A stretch of 64,000 nucleotides of DNA from Butyrivibrio sp. MC2013. GTDB taxonomy: Bacteria; Bacillota; Clostridia; Lachnospirales; Lachnospiraceae. A program made the position numbers and the translations under genes. The stretch is taken from positions 184,498-248,497 of the forward strand of contig NZ_AUKE01000005.1 of the NCBI RefSeq assembly GCF_000424585.1, in the 5' to 3' direction. The notes beneath the pieces are model-generated. The model saw nothing but the letters and a program-made list of their open reading frames with translations. It searched no databases and was not told where the DNA came from. Position 1 is the first letter of the stretch. Each line of letters starts with the position of its first letter. This document shows, in pieces, positions 46,517-57,100 of this stretch.

Positions 46517-47685
46517 AAGATATGTCCGCCTATCTGAGTTCCTGTAAGTCCGGGGATCGGTGTCCTGAAATATACACAATTACCCACATTGGTAATGCCG
46601 CTCATAGCCTGATCGGCTGCCTGATAGCAGCTTTTTGTGGCTTTGTCCTCAGCCAGAGCGATAGCAAGTCTGCCGCTTCCCACAGGAGAAAACTGATGGG
46701 GCTGATATACCACACCCACTAACGTATCAGGATATACACTGGACAAGACTCTGTTGATGACAACGGAGCCTACCGCCAGCTGTCCTTCATATGGTTCACC
46801 GCCAGCTTCGCAATAGATAAGGTTGGCCAGAAGAGTCCTGTCCCCATCTGCAAAGCTTACTTCTGAAATATCTCTCCATTTGGAGGCCGCTGCCAGCTTG
46901 GATAACCTTATCTCTTCTTCAAGCTTGGCCTGCAGGGCCTTTATATCTTCATCTTTCTGAGCTATCTCATTTTCCTTGGCCTGTGCTTCAAGAGTAGCCG
47001 TATCTATCTGTGTGCTATAGCTTGAAATTGATGATCTTGTAGAGGATACCATCCCTGATACTTTAGACTGCTCAGCCTGCTTGCTGGCCTGGTATTCTTC
47101 CAGCTCGGCGTGCTCTGACTGAAGCTTGGCCTCCTCCTGAGTTATATATGAAACTGTTGTTCCGTATGAAACCAGCTGTTTTCTGTCATAGGCAGACAGT
47201 CTGGCAATATATTCACTGTTATTAAGAAAATCCCCGAAGCTGTCAGCTCCGATCAGCATTTCAAAGAGATCAAAAGATTGAGATTCATAAATAAAGCGAA
47301 TCCTCTTCTTCATAGCCGCATACTGCGCTCTTTCAATCTCCTTCGCCTTTTGAAGATTCTCCTGCGTTTCCTGGATCTCAGACTCTTTATCCTTGATATT
47401 GGATTCAATAATAGCAAGAGTATCACTGACTGATTGCAGCTGATCATTGAGGTTACTAAGCTGCCCTTCCAGTCCTGACTTCGTATTACTCAGGTTATTG
47501 ATATCTTCCTTTTTGTTCTCCAGTTCGTCCTTAAGCTGCTCCCTCTCATTTTTTGCATCTTCAAGTTCCTGCCTTGTTTTCTGCGTAGCGAGGACCTGCA
47601 CTGTATTGTCAGATGCAGCAAATGCCAGCAGGGAAAGGGCAGCTGCAATAGCAGCCGCCTTCCTTATCTTAGGTCTTCTATTCAT
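46510..47685 (-). CDS. Secreted coiled-coil cell-wall hydrolase (SleB/Hydrolase_2 domain)
   Basis: The 391-residue precursor has a signal peptide ([20 protein letters not shown]), a long coiled coil at about 40-260 rich in Glu/Lys/Gln like PcsB-type proteins, and a C-terminal Hydrolase_2 domain (about 275-391: [40 protein letters not shown]). The Glu in YCEAGGEP is the expected catalytic residue of this lytic transglycosylase-like family. The coiled coil may hold the enzyme inactive until it meets FtsEX-like partners, as for PcsB; that is inference. The start at 47685 follows AGGAAAG; an upstream ATG at 47718 overlaps the previous gene. Last gene of the five-gene operon from 50392. Confidence 0.87.
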   Translation of the reverse strand: MNRRPKIRKAAAIAAALSLLAFAASDNTVQVLATQKTRQELEDAKNEREQLKDELENKKEDINNLSNTKSGLEGQLSNLNDQLQSVSDTLAIIESNIKDKESEIQETQENLQKAKEIERAQYAAMKKRIRFIYESQSFDLFEMLIGADSFGDFLNNSEYIARLSAYDRKQLVSYGTTVSYITQEEAKLQSEHAELEEYQASKQAEQSKVSGMVSSTRSSISSYSTQIDTATLEAQAKENEIAQKDEDIKALQAKLEEEIRLSKLAAASKWRDISEVSFADGDRTLLANLIYCEAGGEPYEGQLAVGSVVINRVLSSVYPDTLVGVVYQPHQFSPVGSGRLAIALAEDKATKSCYQAADQAMSGITNVGNCVYFRTPIPGLTGTQIGGHIFY

Positions 47686-47714
47686 TTTCTTTCCTGCATG
47701 GTCATTAACTGATC

Positions 47715-48197
47715 TCATATTGATATCTTTATGACACGGCCCGATGCCGTGTACTGATAATAACGAACTCCCGCTGAATTGAACATTTTCTTGGATGCTT
47801 TGGTCGATGCCGAGCTGCTGTATTTATCACTGTCATAGATGACAGTCTTGATTCCTGCCTGTATTATAGCCTTGGCACATTCATTGCAAGGAAAAAGAGA
47901 AACATATAGCTTGGCTCCCTCCAAAGACCCGCCACGATAATTAAGAATAGCATTTAATTCCGAATGGGTTACATAGGGATATTTGGTTGAAAGCTCATCC
48001 TCTCCATCTCTCTCCCAGGGAAACTCTTCATCTGAACAACCACTGGGAAAGCCATTATAACCCATAGACAGGATCTTGTTATCCTGGCTCACTATACATG
48101 ATCCCACCTGAGTATGGGGATCCTTGGATCTCATTCCCGAGAGCTTGGCAACCCCCATAAAGTATTCATCCCAGGAAATGTAATCTTCTCTCTTCAT
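47715..48197 (-). CDS. Deoxycytidylate deaminase
   Basis: The 160-residue zinc enzyme converts dCMP to dUMP for thymidylate synthesis. It has the zinc motifs [10 protein letters not shown] and [12 protein letters not shown] and the N-terminal block [13 protein letters not shown] of the dCMP/ComEB family. It is 15 bp from upp and belongs to a nucleotide-salvage group of genes. ComEB is the name of the B. subtilis member. Confidence 0.94.
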   Translation of the reverse strand: MKREDYISWDEYFMGVAKLSGMRSKDPHTQVGSCIVSQDNKILSMGYNGFPSGCSDEEFPWERDGEDELSTKYPYVTHSELNAILNYRGGSLEGAKLYVSLFPCNECAKAIIQAGIKTVIYDSDKYSSSASTKASKKMFNSAGVRYYQYTASGRVIKISI

Positions 48198-48212
48198 GCG
48201 GTCACCTCAATA

Positions 48213-48842
48213 TTATTTGGTTCCGAATATTCTGTCTCCGGCATCACCCAGACCGGGAACGATGTAGCCGTGCTCATTAAGCTTCTCATCAACTGTACCT
48301 ACGTAGAGGTCTACATCAGGATGAGCAGCCTTTATAGCTTCGATTCCCTCAGGAGCTGCGATGATGCAGAGGAAATGGATATGCTTGCATCCCTTGTCCT
48401 TGAGCATCTGAATAGCTGCAGCGGAAGATCCGCCTGTTGCAAGCATAGGATCTACTACGAATATCTCTCTTTCAGCTACGTCTCCGGGCAGCTTGCAGTA
48501 ATATTCAACAGGCTTTAATGTCTCAGGATCACGGTAAAGGCCGATATGTCCAACTTTTGCAGCAGGGATCAGAGAGAGCATTCCGTCTACCATACCAAGG
48601 CCCGCTCTCAGGATCGGTACTACGCAGAGCTTTCTTCCCTTTAATTCCTGAACTATAGTAGTAGTAATAGGTGTCTCTATCTCAACATCCTGAAGCTCCA
48701 GATCTCTGGTAGCTTCATAGCAGATCAGCATTGCAATCTCACTTATGATCTGACGAAACTCGTTGGTTCCTGTTTCTTTTCTGCGGATATGACCTATCTT
48801 ATGTTTGATAAGCGGGTGATCCATGATAACTACTTTTGACAT
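48213..48842 (-). CDS. upp: Uracil phosphoribosyltransferase
   Basis: Upp salvages uracil to UMP using PRPP. The 209-residue protein has the standard length, begins [20 protein letters not shown], and contains [13 protein letters not shown], the PRPP loop [16 protein letters not shown] and the C-terminal uracil-binding block [16 protein letters not shown]. It lies between rpiB and the dCMP deaminase gene. Confidence 0.97.
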   Translation of the reverse strand: MSKVVIMDHPLIKHKIGHIRRKETGTNEFRQIISEIAMLICYEATRDLELQDVEIETPITTTIVQELKGRKLCVVPILRAGLGMVDGMLSLIPAAKVGHIGLYRDPETLKPVEYYCKLPGDVAEREIFVVDPMLATGGSSAAAIQMLKDKGCKHIHFLCIIAAPEGIEAIKAAHPDVDLYVGTVDEKLNEHGYIVPGLGDAGDRIFGTK

Positions 48843-48863
48843 TTTAATCCTCCTTTAATGAAT

Positions 48864-49298
48864 TTATTCCATATCCATCAGCTGGGATATTCTTCTGGAG
48901 TGCTTCTCCAGCCCTGAAAATTCTGTATCAAGAAAAGTATCTACAATCTCATTTGCAAGAACAGGTCCTACAAAGCCGCCGCCCATAGCCAGCATATTGG
49001 AATCATTATGCTCTCTTGTAAGTCTTGCGGTACTGATCTCACTGCAAAGTGCGCATCTGATACCCTTAGTCTTATTTGCAACAATGGAAACACCGATTCC
49101 TGTTGTGCAGATCACGATACCCTTTTCGCATTCGCCTGAAGCCACAGCCTCTGCTGCCGCTCTGGCAAATTCAGGATAATCACAGGAATCCTCACTGTAG
49201 GTTCCAAAATCCTTAACCTCAAATCCTCGCTCCTCAAGATGCTTTATCACAGACATCTTAAGTGCATAGCCGCCATGGTCACTGCCAAGTGCTATCAT
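48864..49298 (-). CDS. rpiB: Ribose-5-phosphate isomerase B
   Basis: RpiB interconverts ribose 5-phosphate and ribulose 5-phosphate. The 144-residue protein begins MIALGSDHGGYALKM and contains VICTTGIGVSIVANKTKGIR (active-site Cys and GTGIG-like loop) and REHNDSNMLAMGG. The ATG at 49298 follows GGAGG by 7 bases, better than one 39 bases upstream. It feeds the PRPP pathway used by Upp next door. Confidence 0.95.
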   Translation of the reverse strand: MIALGSDHGGYALKMSVIKHLEERGFEVKDFGTYSEDSCDYPEFARAAAEAVASGECEKGIVICTTGIGVSIVANKTKGIRCALCSEISTARLTREHNDSNMLAMGGGFVGPVLANEIVDTFLDTEFSGLEKHSRRISQLMDME

Positions 49299-49333
49299 TT
49301 CTTTACCTCCATTTGTAAAACTGTAAATTGGGA

Positions 49334-50392
49334 TCAAACCCTGATAATGTGCTGTCCGGCCGCTTTTAACAGACGATTCATGATTGCCTGACCAATGCCG
49401 CTTGTATCAAAGGACTCTGAATAGATCACATCTGTCCCAAGATCATCAAATTCTCTCAGGATCATGAACAGCTGTCTTGCAACAGTCTCTTCATCCTCCT
49501 TGCTTCCTGCATCCATGATAGAATCAGCCTTATACATGGCTACGGTCTCATGACTGGCTATGACGCCGGTCCTAAGCCCCTTCTCTCTCGCAGCAGCCGT
49601 CTGCCCATTGATATATTCTACCACATCTTCAGGCTTTCCTTCTACTATTGTAAGATCTCCCTTGGGAGCATAATGCCTGTATTTCATTCCTGGAGCTTTG
49701 GGCTTTTCCTTAGAGGACGAATCTATGATGGTCTTGTCCACATCTATCTCCCCCAGGACATCTCTGAGCATATCCTCTGTGATATATCCGGGCCTTAGTA
49801 TCATGGGCGTATCCACAGTCAGATCTACTATGGTAGATTCAAGGCCTATGCCAACAGCTCCTCCGTCGATTATCATATCCACTTTGCCATCCAGATCTTC
49901 GATACAGTATTTGGCAACTGTAGGAGAAGGTCTTCCGGATGCATTGGCACTGGGCGCGGCTACAAAGCCTCCTGCATACTCTATAAGCTTTGCTGCTATT
50001 TTATTACTGGGCATCCTGACAGCCACTGTCTCCAGGCCTCCGGTAGTCTGAAGAGGTATAAAAGGAGACTTTTTGATTATCATAGTAAGAGGTCCCGGCC
50101 AAAAAGCCTTTGCAAGCCTAAGAGCCGTTTCGGGCAACTCCTCTGTCAGCTCATATAGGTCCTCTGTCCTGTATATATGTACGATAAGTGGGTTGTCAGA
50201 CGGCCTTCCCTTTGCTGCATATATTTTTCTGGATGACTCAGCATTTGCAGCATCTCCTCCAAGGCCATAGACAGTCTCAGTGGGAAATGCGACAAGCCCC
50301 CCTTCCCTCAGTATCCTGCCTGCTCTTTGAAGAGCAAGATCTGCGTCCTTATCTATATTATTTTCATCTATTTTTATTATCTCAGTATTCAT
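49334..50392 (-). CDS. L-threonylcarbamoyladenylate synthase (Sua5/YwlC type)
   Basis: This enzyme makes threonylcarbamoyl-AMP for the t6A modification of tRNA. The 352-residue protein is the long Sua5 form: a YrdC domain (GGLVAFPTETVYGLGGDAAN, FWPGPLTMIIKKS, RMPSNKIA) followed by the Sua5 C-terminal domain, with PGMKYRHYAPKGDL at the junction. It is the first gene of the operon continuing to rpiB, upp, dCMP deaminase and the SleB-type hydrolase. The promoter was not located; it starts 87 bp after the GH18 gene on the same strand. Confidence 0.95.
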   Translation of the reverse strand: MNTEIIKIDENNIDKDADLALQRAGRILREGGLVAFPTETVYGLGGDAANAESSRKIYAAKGRPSDNPLIVHIYRTEDLYELTEELPETALRLAKAFWPGPLTMIIKKSPFIPLQTTGGLETVAVRMPSNKIAAKLIEYAGGFVAAPSANASGRPSPTVAKYCIEDLDGKVDMIIDGGAVGIGLESTIVDLTVDTPMILRPGYITEDMLRDVLGEIDVDKTIIDSSSKEKPKAPGMKYRHYAPKGDLTIVEGKPEDVVEYINGQTAAAREKGLRTGVIASHETVAMYKADSIMDAGSKEDEETVARQLFMILREFDDLGTDVIYSESFDTSGIGQAIMNRLLKAAGQHIIRV

Positions 50393-50479
50393 ATCATTAG
50401 TTCCTGTAATTATTAAGAGATCTTCATATTTCTATAGGTGTATCCTACGTCCAAAATAAGCCCCATTTAAAGAACGAGA

Positions 50480-52213
50480 TCATCCCCCTGCATAGGATGC
50501 CATCTCTTCCCAAAAGGACGCATTCTCATATCCCAGTTTCCAAATGGCAGCGCCTGCTATGTCATTGACTTTCATGACACCAAGCCTTGCCCCCAGGGAC
50601 TCCTTATCCTCAAACCAAATCTGTACTTTGGTCCCATCATTTTGCTCATACTCAGCATAATTCTGACAGTTTTCTTCATCCCATACCTTCTCCATCCCAT
50701 GAGATGCAGCATATTCCTCGGCCCAGTCCATACCTCCCGCCTGGCTTGTCACCTGATTGTCACTGGTAGTGAACCAGATCCTGGTATATGTAGGCATGCC
50801 GTTTATGATCTTGGATGGTGCCACCTCTTCGATAGTATCCAGAATGCCATTCTCTACATAGGATATGGAAGCCACACTTCCAGCTTCGCTGCTGCCATCA
50901 TAGTGCTCATCATATCCCATGATCACCAGATAATCACACACTGTTCCCAGTTCTTTTCTGTGGTAATAGCTGTTTCCAAAGGGAACAGGTACATCCACGG
51001 AAAGGACCTTGTAATCTTTTCTGCATGCTATGGAAAGCTCTCTGATAAATTCTATGTAATCTTCTCCGTTATCTTCTATTATCTGCTGAGCACTGTCTCC
51101 CACAAATTCCAGGTCCACATTAACGCCGTCTATATCGTGGGAATTAAGCTCTGACATTATATTATTTATAAGAGTGGTCCTGGAATCACGCCTTGCAAGA
51201 ACTCTGCCTGTGCTTCCCGATGTCAAAAATTCCTGGTTATTAAAATTATCCAGTGCAGCCCATACCTTCATTCCTCTGTCATGAGCCTTTGCCACATACG
51301 AATCCTCTGCAAAGGATACAATAGCACCTTCATTATCAGACATCTGAAACCATGTAGGTGAAATGACGTTCAGGCTGGTTGCTCCTGCGACAACTGAGTC
51401 AAATGTATCATTGCCGGCCATCCCGGCTATCATATGCCAGCCAAGGATCACCTTGCGGTCCATGCTTATTGAGCTGTAATCAGTATCAGACAAAGGCATA
51501 GGCTCTGCTATATTTTCAGTCTGATAATCTGTTAGATGCTTCTTTTCCAGGTATCCGATAATCGATGTTGCGCTTTTGACTCTTGCCCAGTCATCCAGTT
51601 CTTCCAGTATCACTACCCTGTCACCAGCCTTTAATTCTTCCAATATAGGGCTCTTGATACCGCCTCTTAGTCTGATGGCTGTATCCTTTTTCAGGCCGGC
51701 AGTAGACTCTGTGGCCTCTTTTGTATATATCTGCAGCCTGTAAGGATCTGTGTACAGGCTGTAATCCATGCTGCTGTATTCCCTTACAAATTCAATGGCC
51801 AGATAGAGTTCATCTCCGATTTTCTTTACTATTTCAAATCCGTAGTCCATCTCACTTCCATTTTCGGACTGCGCGTTGCTGCTTCCGGGTGCAGCCCAGA
51901 TGATCCTGTCAGCCATAGCATAGAGGACCTCGTCATCCTCACTGCTGTAATAGAATCTGTCATTGATAAGCTCCTGCACATCGGCAAAAGACATATATAC
52001 ATTTCCATCTATCATGCGTGCCCTGTTTTCAAGCAGTTCATCGCCCATAATGATCGGCACTTCATCTTCCTGTGTCATGCCGTAATATTCATATAAATTT
52101 GCTTTTTCTTTGCTGTACGCAAAATGTTCGATAACCATATTTCCCGCATATACTGCTCCCAGCAGCAAAATAAGGATGATCACTATGATCACAGGTATAG
52201 CTTTCTTCTTCAT
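50480..52213 (-). CDS. Membrane-anchored SH3-GH18 glycosidase
   Basis: The 577-residue protein has an N-terminal anchor helix (IPVIIVIILILLLGAVYAGN), a membrane-proximal region like a copper-amine-oxidase N-terminal repeat (about 45-120), a bacterial SH3 domain (about 184-231, ending SIIGYLEKKHL) and a glycoside hydrolase family 18 domain (about 251-571). The active-site motif is DGVNVDLE, which keeps the catalytic Glu and the preceding Asp but has Asn where chitinases often have Asp. Such proteins cut N-acetylglucosaminyl bonds in peptidoglycan or spore cortex (YdhD/YaaH group). AGGAG lies 6 bases before the ATG at 52213; the longer upstream frame has no support. Confidence 0.9.
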   Translation of the reverse strand: MKKKAIPVIIVIILILLLGAVYAGNMVIEHFAYSKEKANLYEYYGMTQEDEVPIIMGDELLENRARMIDGNVYMSFADVQELINDRFYYSSEDDEVLYAMADRIIWAAPGSSNAQSENGSEMDYGFEIVKKIGDELYLAIEFVREYSSMDYSLYTDPYRLQIYTKEATESTAGLKKDTAIRLRGGIKSPILEELKAGDRVVILEELDDWARVKSATSIIGYLEKKHLTDYQTENIAEPMPLSDTDYSSISMDRKVILGWHMIAGMAGNDTFDSVVAGATSLNVISPTWFQMSDNEGAIVSFAEDSYVAKAHDRGMKVWAALDNFNNQEFLTSGSTGRVLARRDSRTTLINNIMSELNSHDIDGVNVDLEFVGDSAQQIIEDNGEDYIEFIRELSIACRKDYKVLSVDVPVPFGNSYYHRKELGTVCDYLVIMGYDEHYDGSSEAGSVASISYVENGILDTIEEVAPSKIINGMPTYTRIWFTTSDNQVTSQAGGMDWAEEYAASHGMEKVWDEENCQNYAEYEQNDGTKVQIWFEDKESLGARLGVMKVNDIAGAAIWKLGYENASFWEEMASYAGG

Positions 52214-52372
52214 CGTTAACTCCTTGCCTAATACTTGGTCTTCATGACCATCCTTAATTCTAACACATACAAAGGAGTAAATGCATGTTTTCTCCTTCTT
52301 TGCACCAAGGCGGGACCCTCCTGCAAATTTTTCCAGTATGTTGTTGCTAGTAAGGAAGTGCCGGCACCAGCC

Positions 52373-52530
52373 ATATATTCCTGGGCCAAGGCTCAACAAT
52401 ATATACATTCTTGGATAAAATATCCAAGAATGTATGCAAATAGGCCATTTGAGAGCGGCTAGGGCCGCTGGGCCTATTTGCCAGCTTCATGTTCTCACGA
52501 AACACGCAGTAAATGCGTGTTTCTGAAGCT
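52373..52530. repeat. Four contiguous hairpins in a gene-free kilobase
   Basis: Four inverted repeats lie end to end: H0 52373-52404 (7-bp outer stem plus TGGGCC/GGCTCA inner stem), H1 52403-52435 (15-bp perfect arms, 3-base loop), H2 52436-52481 (11-bp perfect outer stem and a 6-bp GC inner stem with 4-base loop), and H3 52483-52530 (7-bp outer and 9-bp inner stems with a one-sided bulge). The whole 158 bp is structured on both strands. It could be a structured RNA, a palindromic interspersed repeat or a miniature mobile element. No target-site duplication was recognised. Confidence 0.65.
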
Positions 52531-53094
52531 TCATGTAATAACATCTACCAAAAGGACAATCTTCCGTGATATAAATCCTTTCTGCGCTATTTGCCAAAGC
52601 TCTTCCTATGAATATGAGACACCTTTCTGTATCTGATTAAAATAGATCAAATAGATTGGGAAAATATTGTGATTTAATAGAATCCCCCCGCAATGAGAAA
52701 GCATTGCACAAAATAGTTGTTTAATGATAGAGATATGGAAATTACATAGAGAAAGCACACATAAGGCGCTCTTTCAGGTACTGAAATATAAATGCAGAAA
52801 ATATAAGCAGAGTGCGGACAACAACTCTCCAAAATAAGATCAAGCATTATAAAATAATCAGCTGAACATCCCGGCAGAAACACCGGAATCTCTTGTAGAA
52901 ATATCTCTTAGAAAATAATCACCCCTTTCCGGATACGTAATCTGGAAAGGTATCTCACGAGAAATTATTATATATGACTGTTATTTATAATTCAAGTCAT
53001 TTTTTCATAATAAAAAAATATTAATTTTGTATCTTAGTCTGCAATTATGAGTCCTTCCTACCGATACAAATAATGAATTTATCATACTCGTAAG
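52531..53094. other. Gene-free AT-rich region before mecA
   Basis: No coding frame with a plausible ribosome binding site was found on either strand. It contains two small hairpins (52690-52707, GCAATG/CATTGC; 52924-52950, 7-bp CCTTTCC/GGAAAGG stem) and several A/T tracts. A decayed gene or an unrecognised small RNA cannot be excluded. Confidence 0.5.
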
Positions 53095-53123
53095 TTGACA
53101 CAAATGCAGCCAGAATGTATCAT
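53095..53123 (+). promoter_or_regulatory. Promoter of mecA
   Basis: TTGACA (53095-53100), 17 bp, TATCAT (53118-53123): a near-consensus promoter with a leader of about 100 bases before the mecA start at 53231. Confidence 0.82.
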
Positions 53124-53230
53124 CAGCTATGTTCGGGCCCATTATAGGAAAGATGTCAACAATAGTTCCCGAATCGGATTTCACGGATGAATTCCTGCTA
53201 ACATCTGCAGGAGGAAACGGAGGAACTGAT

Positions 53231-54022
53231 ATGAAAATCGAGAAAGTAAATGACCATCAGATCCGCTGCACACTTACCAAGGAAGATCTGGCAAGGCGTC
53301 AGCTCAAAGTAAGCGAGCTTGCTTATGGTACTGAGAAAGCACGCGAGCTTTTTCAGGAGATGATGGATCAAGCAAATACACGTTTTGGCTTTAACTCAGA
53401 AGATGTTCCACTTATGATAGAGGCTATTCCCATCAATTCTGAGTGCATTGTACTGGTCATCACTAAATCTGAAGACCCTGAAGAGCTTGATACACGCTTT
53501 TCCCAGTTCGGTCCTTCTGTTTCTGATGCAAACTCTTCATATGAGAATAATGAGACTGACTTTGCAGACAGCGCCTATGAAGACGAGGAAAGCGAAGTAA
53601 TGGACCTCTTCCAAAAGCTCCAGGATGGTGATTTCTCGGGTTTTCTTGATGATGCTACAGAAAAACTCCAGAAGAAATCCTCCACAAGTTCAGGATCTTC
53701 CAAACTGTCTTATGACAAGTCCATGACAGTAAAGTGTTTCAGGCTAAATGCTATGCACGATGTACTGCAGCTGGTATCTGTAATCCCCTCAAATTATGAA
53801 GGAAGATCTACACTATTTAGAGATCCGGAATCAGGTTCCTATCTTCTGGCCCTCTATGGAGACCCTGACAACAGAGCCTATATCAATATGTGCAGGTTAC
53901 TGGGAGAGTACTCTCACGAGGACAACACCATAAGGAGAAGTCCCGATTATCTTGAAGAGCACTTCCCTGTTATAATCGCAGGACATGCACTTCAAAAGCT
54001 TTCCGAAGCAGGATCTTTTTAA
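53231..54022 (+). CDS. mecA: MecA-type adaptor protein for Clp proteolysis
   Basis: MecA delivers substrates to ClpC and can regulate competence, sporulation or the cell surface. The 263-residue protein starts MKIEKVNDHQIRCTLTKEDL, has an acidic linker (DSAYEDEESEVMDLFQKLQD) and a C-terminal domain with VKCFRLNAMHDVLQLVSV and YLLALYGDPDN. The ATG at 53231 follows GGAGG by 7 bases; an upstream ATG at 53129 sits on the promoter and is rejected. It has its own promoter and terminator. Confidence 0.92.
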   Translation: MKIEKVNDHQIRCTLTKEDLARRQLKVSELAYGTEKARELFQEMMDQANTRFGFNSEDVPLMIEAIPINSECIVLVITKSEDPEELDTRFSQFGPSVSDANSSYENNETDFADSAYEDEESEVMDLFQKLQDGDFSGFLDDATEKLQKKSSTSSGSSKLSYDKSMTVKCFRLNAMHDVLQLVSVIPSNYEGRSTLFRDPESGSYLLALYGDPDNRAYINMCRLLGEYSHEDNTIRRSPDYLEEHFPVIIAGHALQKLSEAGSF

Positions 54023-54049
54023 GAATCCCTTCCATGCAAGATATTTTAT

Positions 54050-54093
54050 GGAGCTATCACGGCAGATGATCCATCGCCGGCGTAGCTCCTTTT
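54050..54093 (+). terminator. Terminator of mecA
   Basis: GGAGCTA (54050-54056) pairs with TAGCTCC (54083-54089), followed by TTTT; the 26-base loop can form an inner GGC/GCC stem. Confidence 0.7.
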
Positions 54094-54127
54094 ATAATGC
54101 CTTAATTATTTTTATCAGTTAATGATC

Positions 54128-54158
54128 AAAAAAGGGGCATCCCATATGGGATGCCCCT
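54128..54158 (-). terminator. Terminator of the PFOR gene
   Basis: An 11-bp perfect stem (54133-54143 with 54148-54158, loop ATAT) is followed on the minus strand by TTTT. It lies 25 bases after the PFOR stop. Confidence 0.92.
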
Positions 54159-54183
54159 GATAATGCTCTTACGAGATCATCTA

Positions 54184-57100
54184 TTAGTTTGCAGGATCAT
54201 ACATCTCTGCCAGACGCTCCAGATATGTAAGGTGATCCTTAGCATTCTGTGCATTCTGTGCATAGTAGGAATCTGCATTTGCAGGATTAGCCTTTCTCAG
54301 TGACATGTAACGAACCTCGCCATCCAGGAATTCCTGGTAGTTCTCAGGCTTAGTCTTGTTGAAGTCAACTGTAAGCTTCTTGCCTTCTGCAGCAGGGTTG
54401 AATCTGAACAGATTCCAGTAACCGCACTCAACGGCTCTCTTCTCCTCAGTCATAACACCTGTCATACCGCCGTTAACCTTGATACCATGGTTGATACAAG
54501 GAGCATAGCAGATAACCAGTGAAGGACCCGGATAAGCCTCAGCCTCACGAAGAGCCTGCAGTGTCTGGTTCATGTTAGCACCCATAGCTACCTGAGCAAC
54601 GTATACATAGCCATAGCTCATAGCGATGGAAGCAAGATCCTTCTGCTTGATAGCCTTACCACCGGCAGCAAACTGTGCTACAGCACCGATAGGTGTAGCC
54701 TTGGAAGCCTGTCCGCCTGTGTTAGAGTAAACCTCAGTGTTAACAACCAGAACGTTAATATCCTTACCGGAAGCCAGAACGTGATCCAGACCGCCGAAAC
54801 CGATATCGAATGCCCATCCGTCACCACCGATGATCCACTGTGACTTCTTAGCTGCGAAATCCTTATTCTTCTTGATGAATGTAGCAGCTTCGCTGTTATC
54901 AGATGCGATAGACTCAAGCATCTCGTTTGTAGCAGCTGTATTTGTATCGCCATTAGCAAATGTATCAAGATACTTCTGAGCTGCAGCATTGCCTGCTTCT
55001 GCAAGCTTCTCAGCCTGCTCCTTAACCTCATCACGCAGAGCGTTCTGAGCAAGCAGCATACCGAAACCGAACTCAGCATTGTCCTCGAAGAGGGAGTTAT
55101 CCCATGCAGGACCGTGACCTTCCTCGTTTACAGTGTAAGGAGTAGAAGGTGAGGAGTTACCCCAAATTGAAGTACATCCTGTAGCATTTGCAATATACAT
55201 CCTGTCACCAAAGAGCTGTGTAGCCAGCTTGATGTAAGGTGTCTCACCGCAGCCTGCGCAAGCGCCTGAGAACTCAAGGAGAGGCTTGAGGAACTGAGTT
55301 CCCTTGATTGTGGATGTCTTGAAGTGCTCAGCAACATCCTTCTTGGTAGGAAGAGTTACTGCATAATCGAAGCCTTCCTGCTGCCACTGGTTCTTAGCAA
55401 GAGCACCCATAACAAGAGTAACCTTCTCCTGCATGTTGCCAGGACAGATATTTGCACAAGATCCGCATCCTGTACAGTCAAGAGCGGATACAGTGATACC
55501 AAACTTGTAGCCATCCATACCCTTAAGGTCAACCAGCTTCATATCCTTAGGAGCATTTGCTGCTTCTTCTGCTGTCATAGCTACAGGACGGATTGCTGCG
55601 TGAGGACATACCAAAGAACAGAATGTACACTGGATACACTTCTCAGGATTCCATTCAGGAACGTTAACAGCAATACCACGCTTCTCGAATGCAGATGATC
55701 CGGAAGGTGTAGAACCGTCTGTATAAGGAGCAACCTCAGAAACCTTCAGGTTGTTACCTTCCTGAGCGTTAACCTTGGACTGGATGTTGTTAACGAAATC
55801 GACAACGTCCTTACGATCACCCTTGGCAACTGTAAACTCAAGGCCTTCATCAACTCCATCCTTCCAGGATTCAGGAATCTCAACCTTGATCAGGTTCTTG
55901 GGATCTGCACCGGCATCAATAGCCTTCCAGTTCTTCTCAACGACATCCTGACCCTTACGGCCGTATGTCTTCTGAGCAGCATCCTTCATGAACTTGATAG
56001 CATCTTCCTTAGGAATGATCTCTGTAATAGTGAAGAATGCGGACTGAAGGATTGTATTGATCCTTGTAGGACCCATACCAACTTCTACACCGATCTTGGA
56101 ACCATTCATGATATAGAAGTTGATCTTGTGATCATACATGTACTTCTTAACCTGGCCGGGAATCTCTTTCTCAAGATCTTCAACGGACCAAGGGCAGTTC
56201 AGCAGGAATGAGCCGCCATCTACGATCTCCTGTACCATGTTGAACTTACGGATATAAGAAGGATTGTGGCAAGCAACAAAGTTAGCTGTCTTGATCAGGT
56301 ATGTTGACTTGATGGGCTTCTTACCGAATCTCAGGTGAGACATGGTAACACCACCGGACTTCTTGGAGTCATAGTCAAAATATGCCTGAGCATACATGTC
56401 TGTATTGTCACCGATGATCTTGATGGAGTTCTTGTTAGCACCTACAGTACCGTCTGCGCCAAGACCCCAGAACTTGCAGTTTGTGGTTCCCTCAGGAGTA
56501 GTAACAAGGGGAGCACCTGCATCCAGTGACAGATTAGTAACATCATCATTGATACCGATTGTGAATTCAGGCTTGGAATCGTTGTGGAATACAGCAACGA
56601 TCTGGTTAGGAGTAGTATCCTTGGAACCAAGTCCGTAACGACCGCAGAATACAGGAACTGTCTCGAACTTAGTTCCCTTAAGTGCAGAGATAACATCAAG
56701 AGCAAGAGGCTCATGAAGTGATCCGGGCTCCTTTGTTCTGTCGAGAACTTCGATTCTCTTAACAGTTGCAGGAATAGCATCAACGAATGCCTTTGTAGCG
56801 AAAGGACGATACAGTCTTACCTTAACTACGCCGACCTTCTCACCCTGCTTCTCAAGGTAATCGATTGTCTCTTCAATAGTATCGTTAACAGAACCCATAG
56901 CAACGATAACTGTCTCAGCATCAGCTGCGCCGTAGTAATTAAAGAGCTTGTAGTCTGTACCGATCTTGGCATTGACCTTGTCCATAGCCTTCTGAACGAT
57001 AGCAGGGATAGCATCGTATGCAGAGTTGCAAGACTCTCTGGTCTGGAAGAAGATATCAGGGTTCTGAGCAGATCCCATCTGACGAGGATGGTTAGGGTTC

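Noticed and set aside
52347..52544. A 65-codon frame on the minus strand across the four hairpins
   Set aside because: It is made of palindromic DNA, lacks a ribosome binding site and has no protein-like features.
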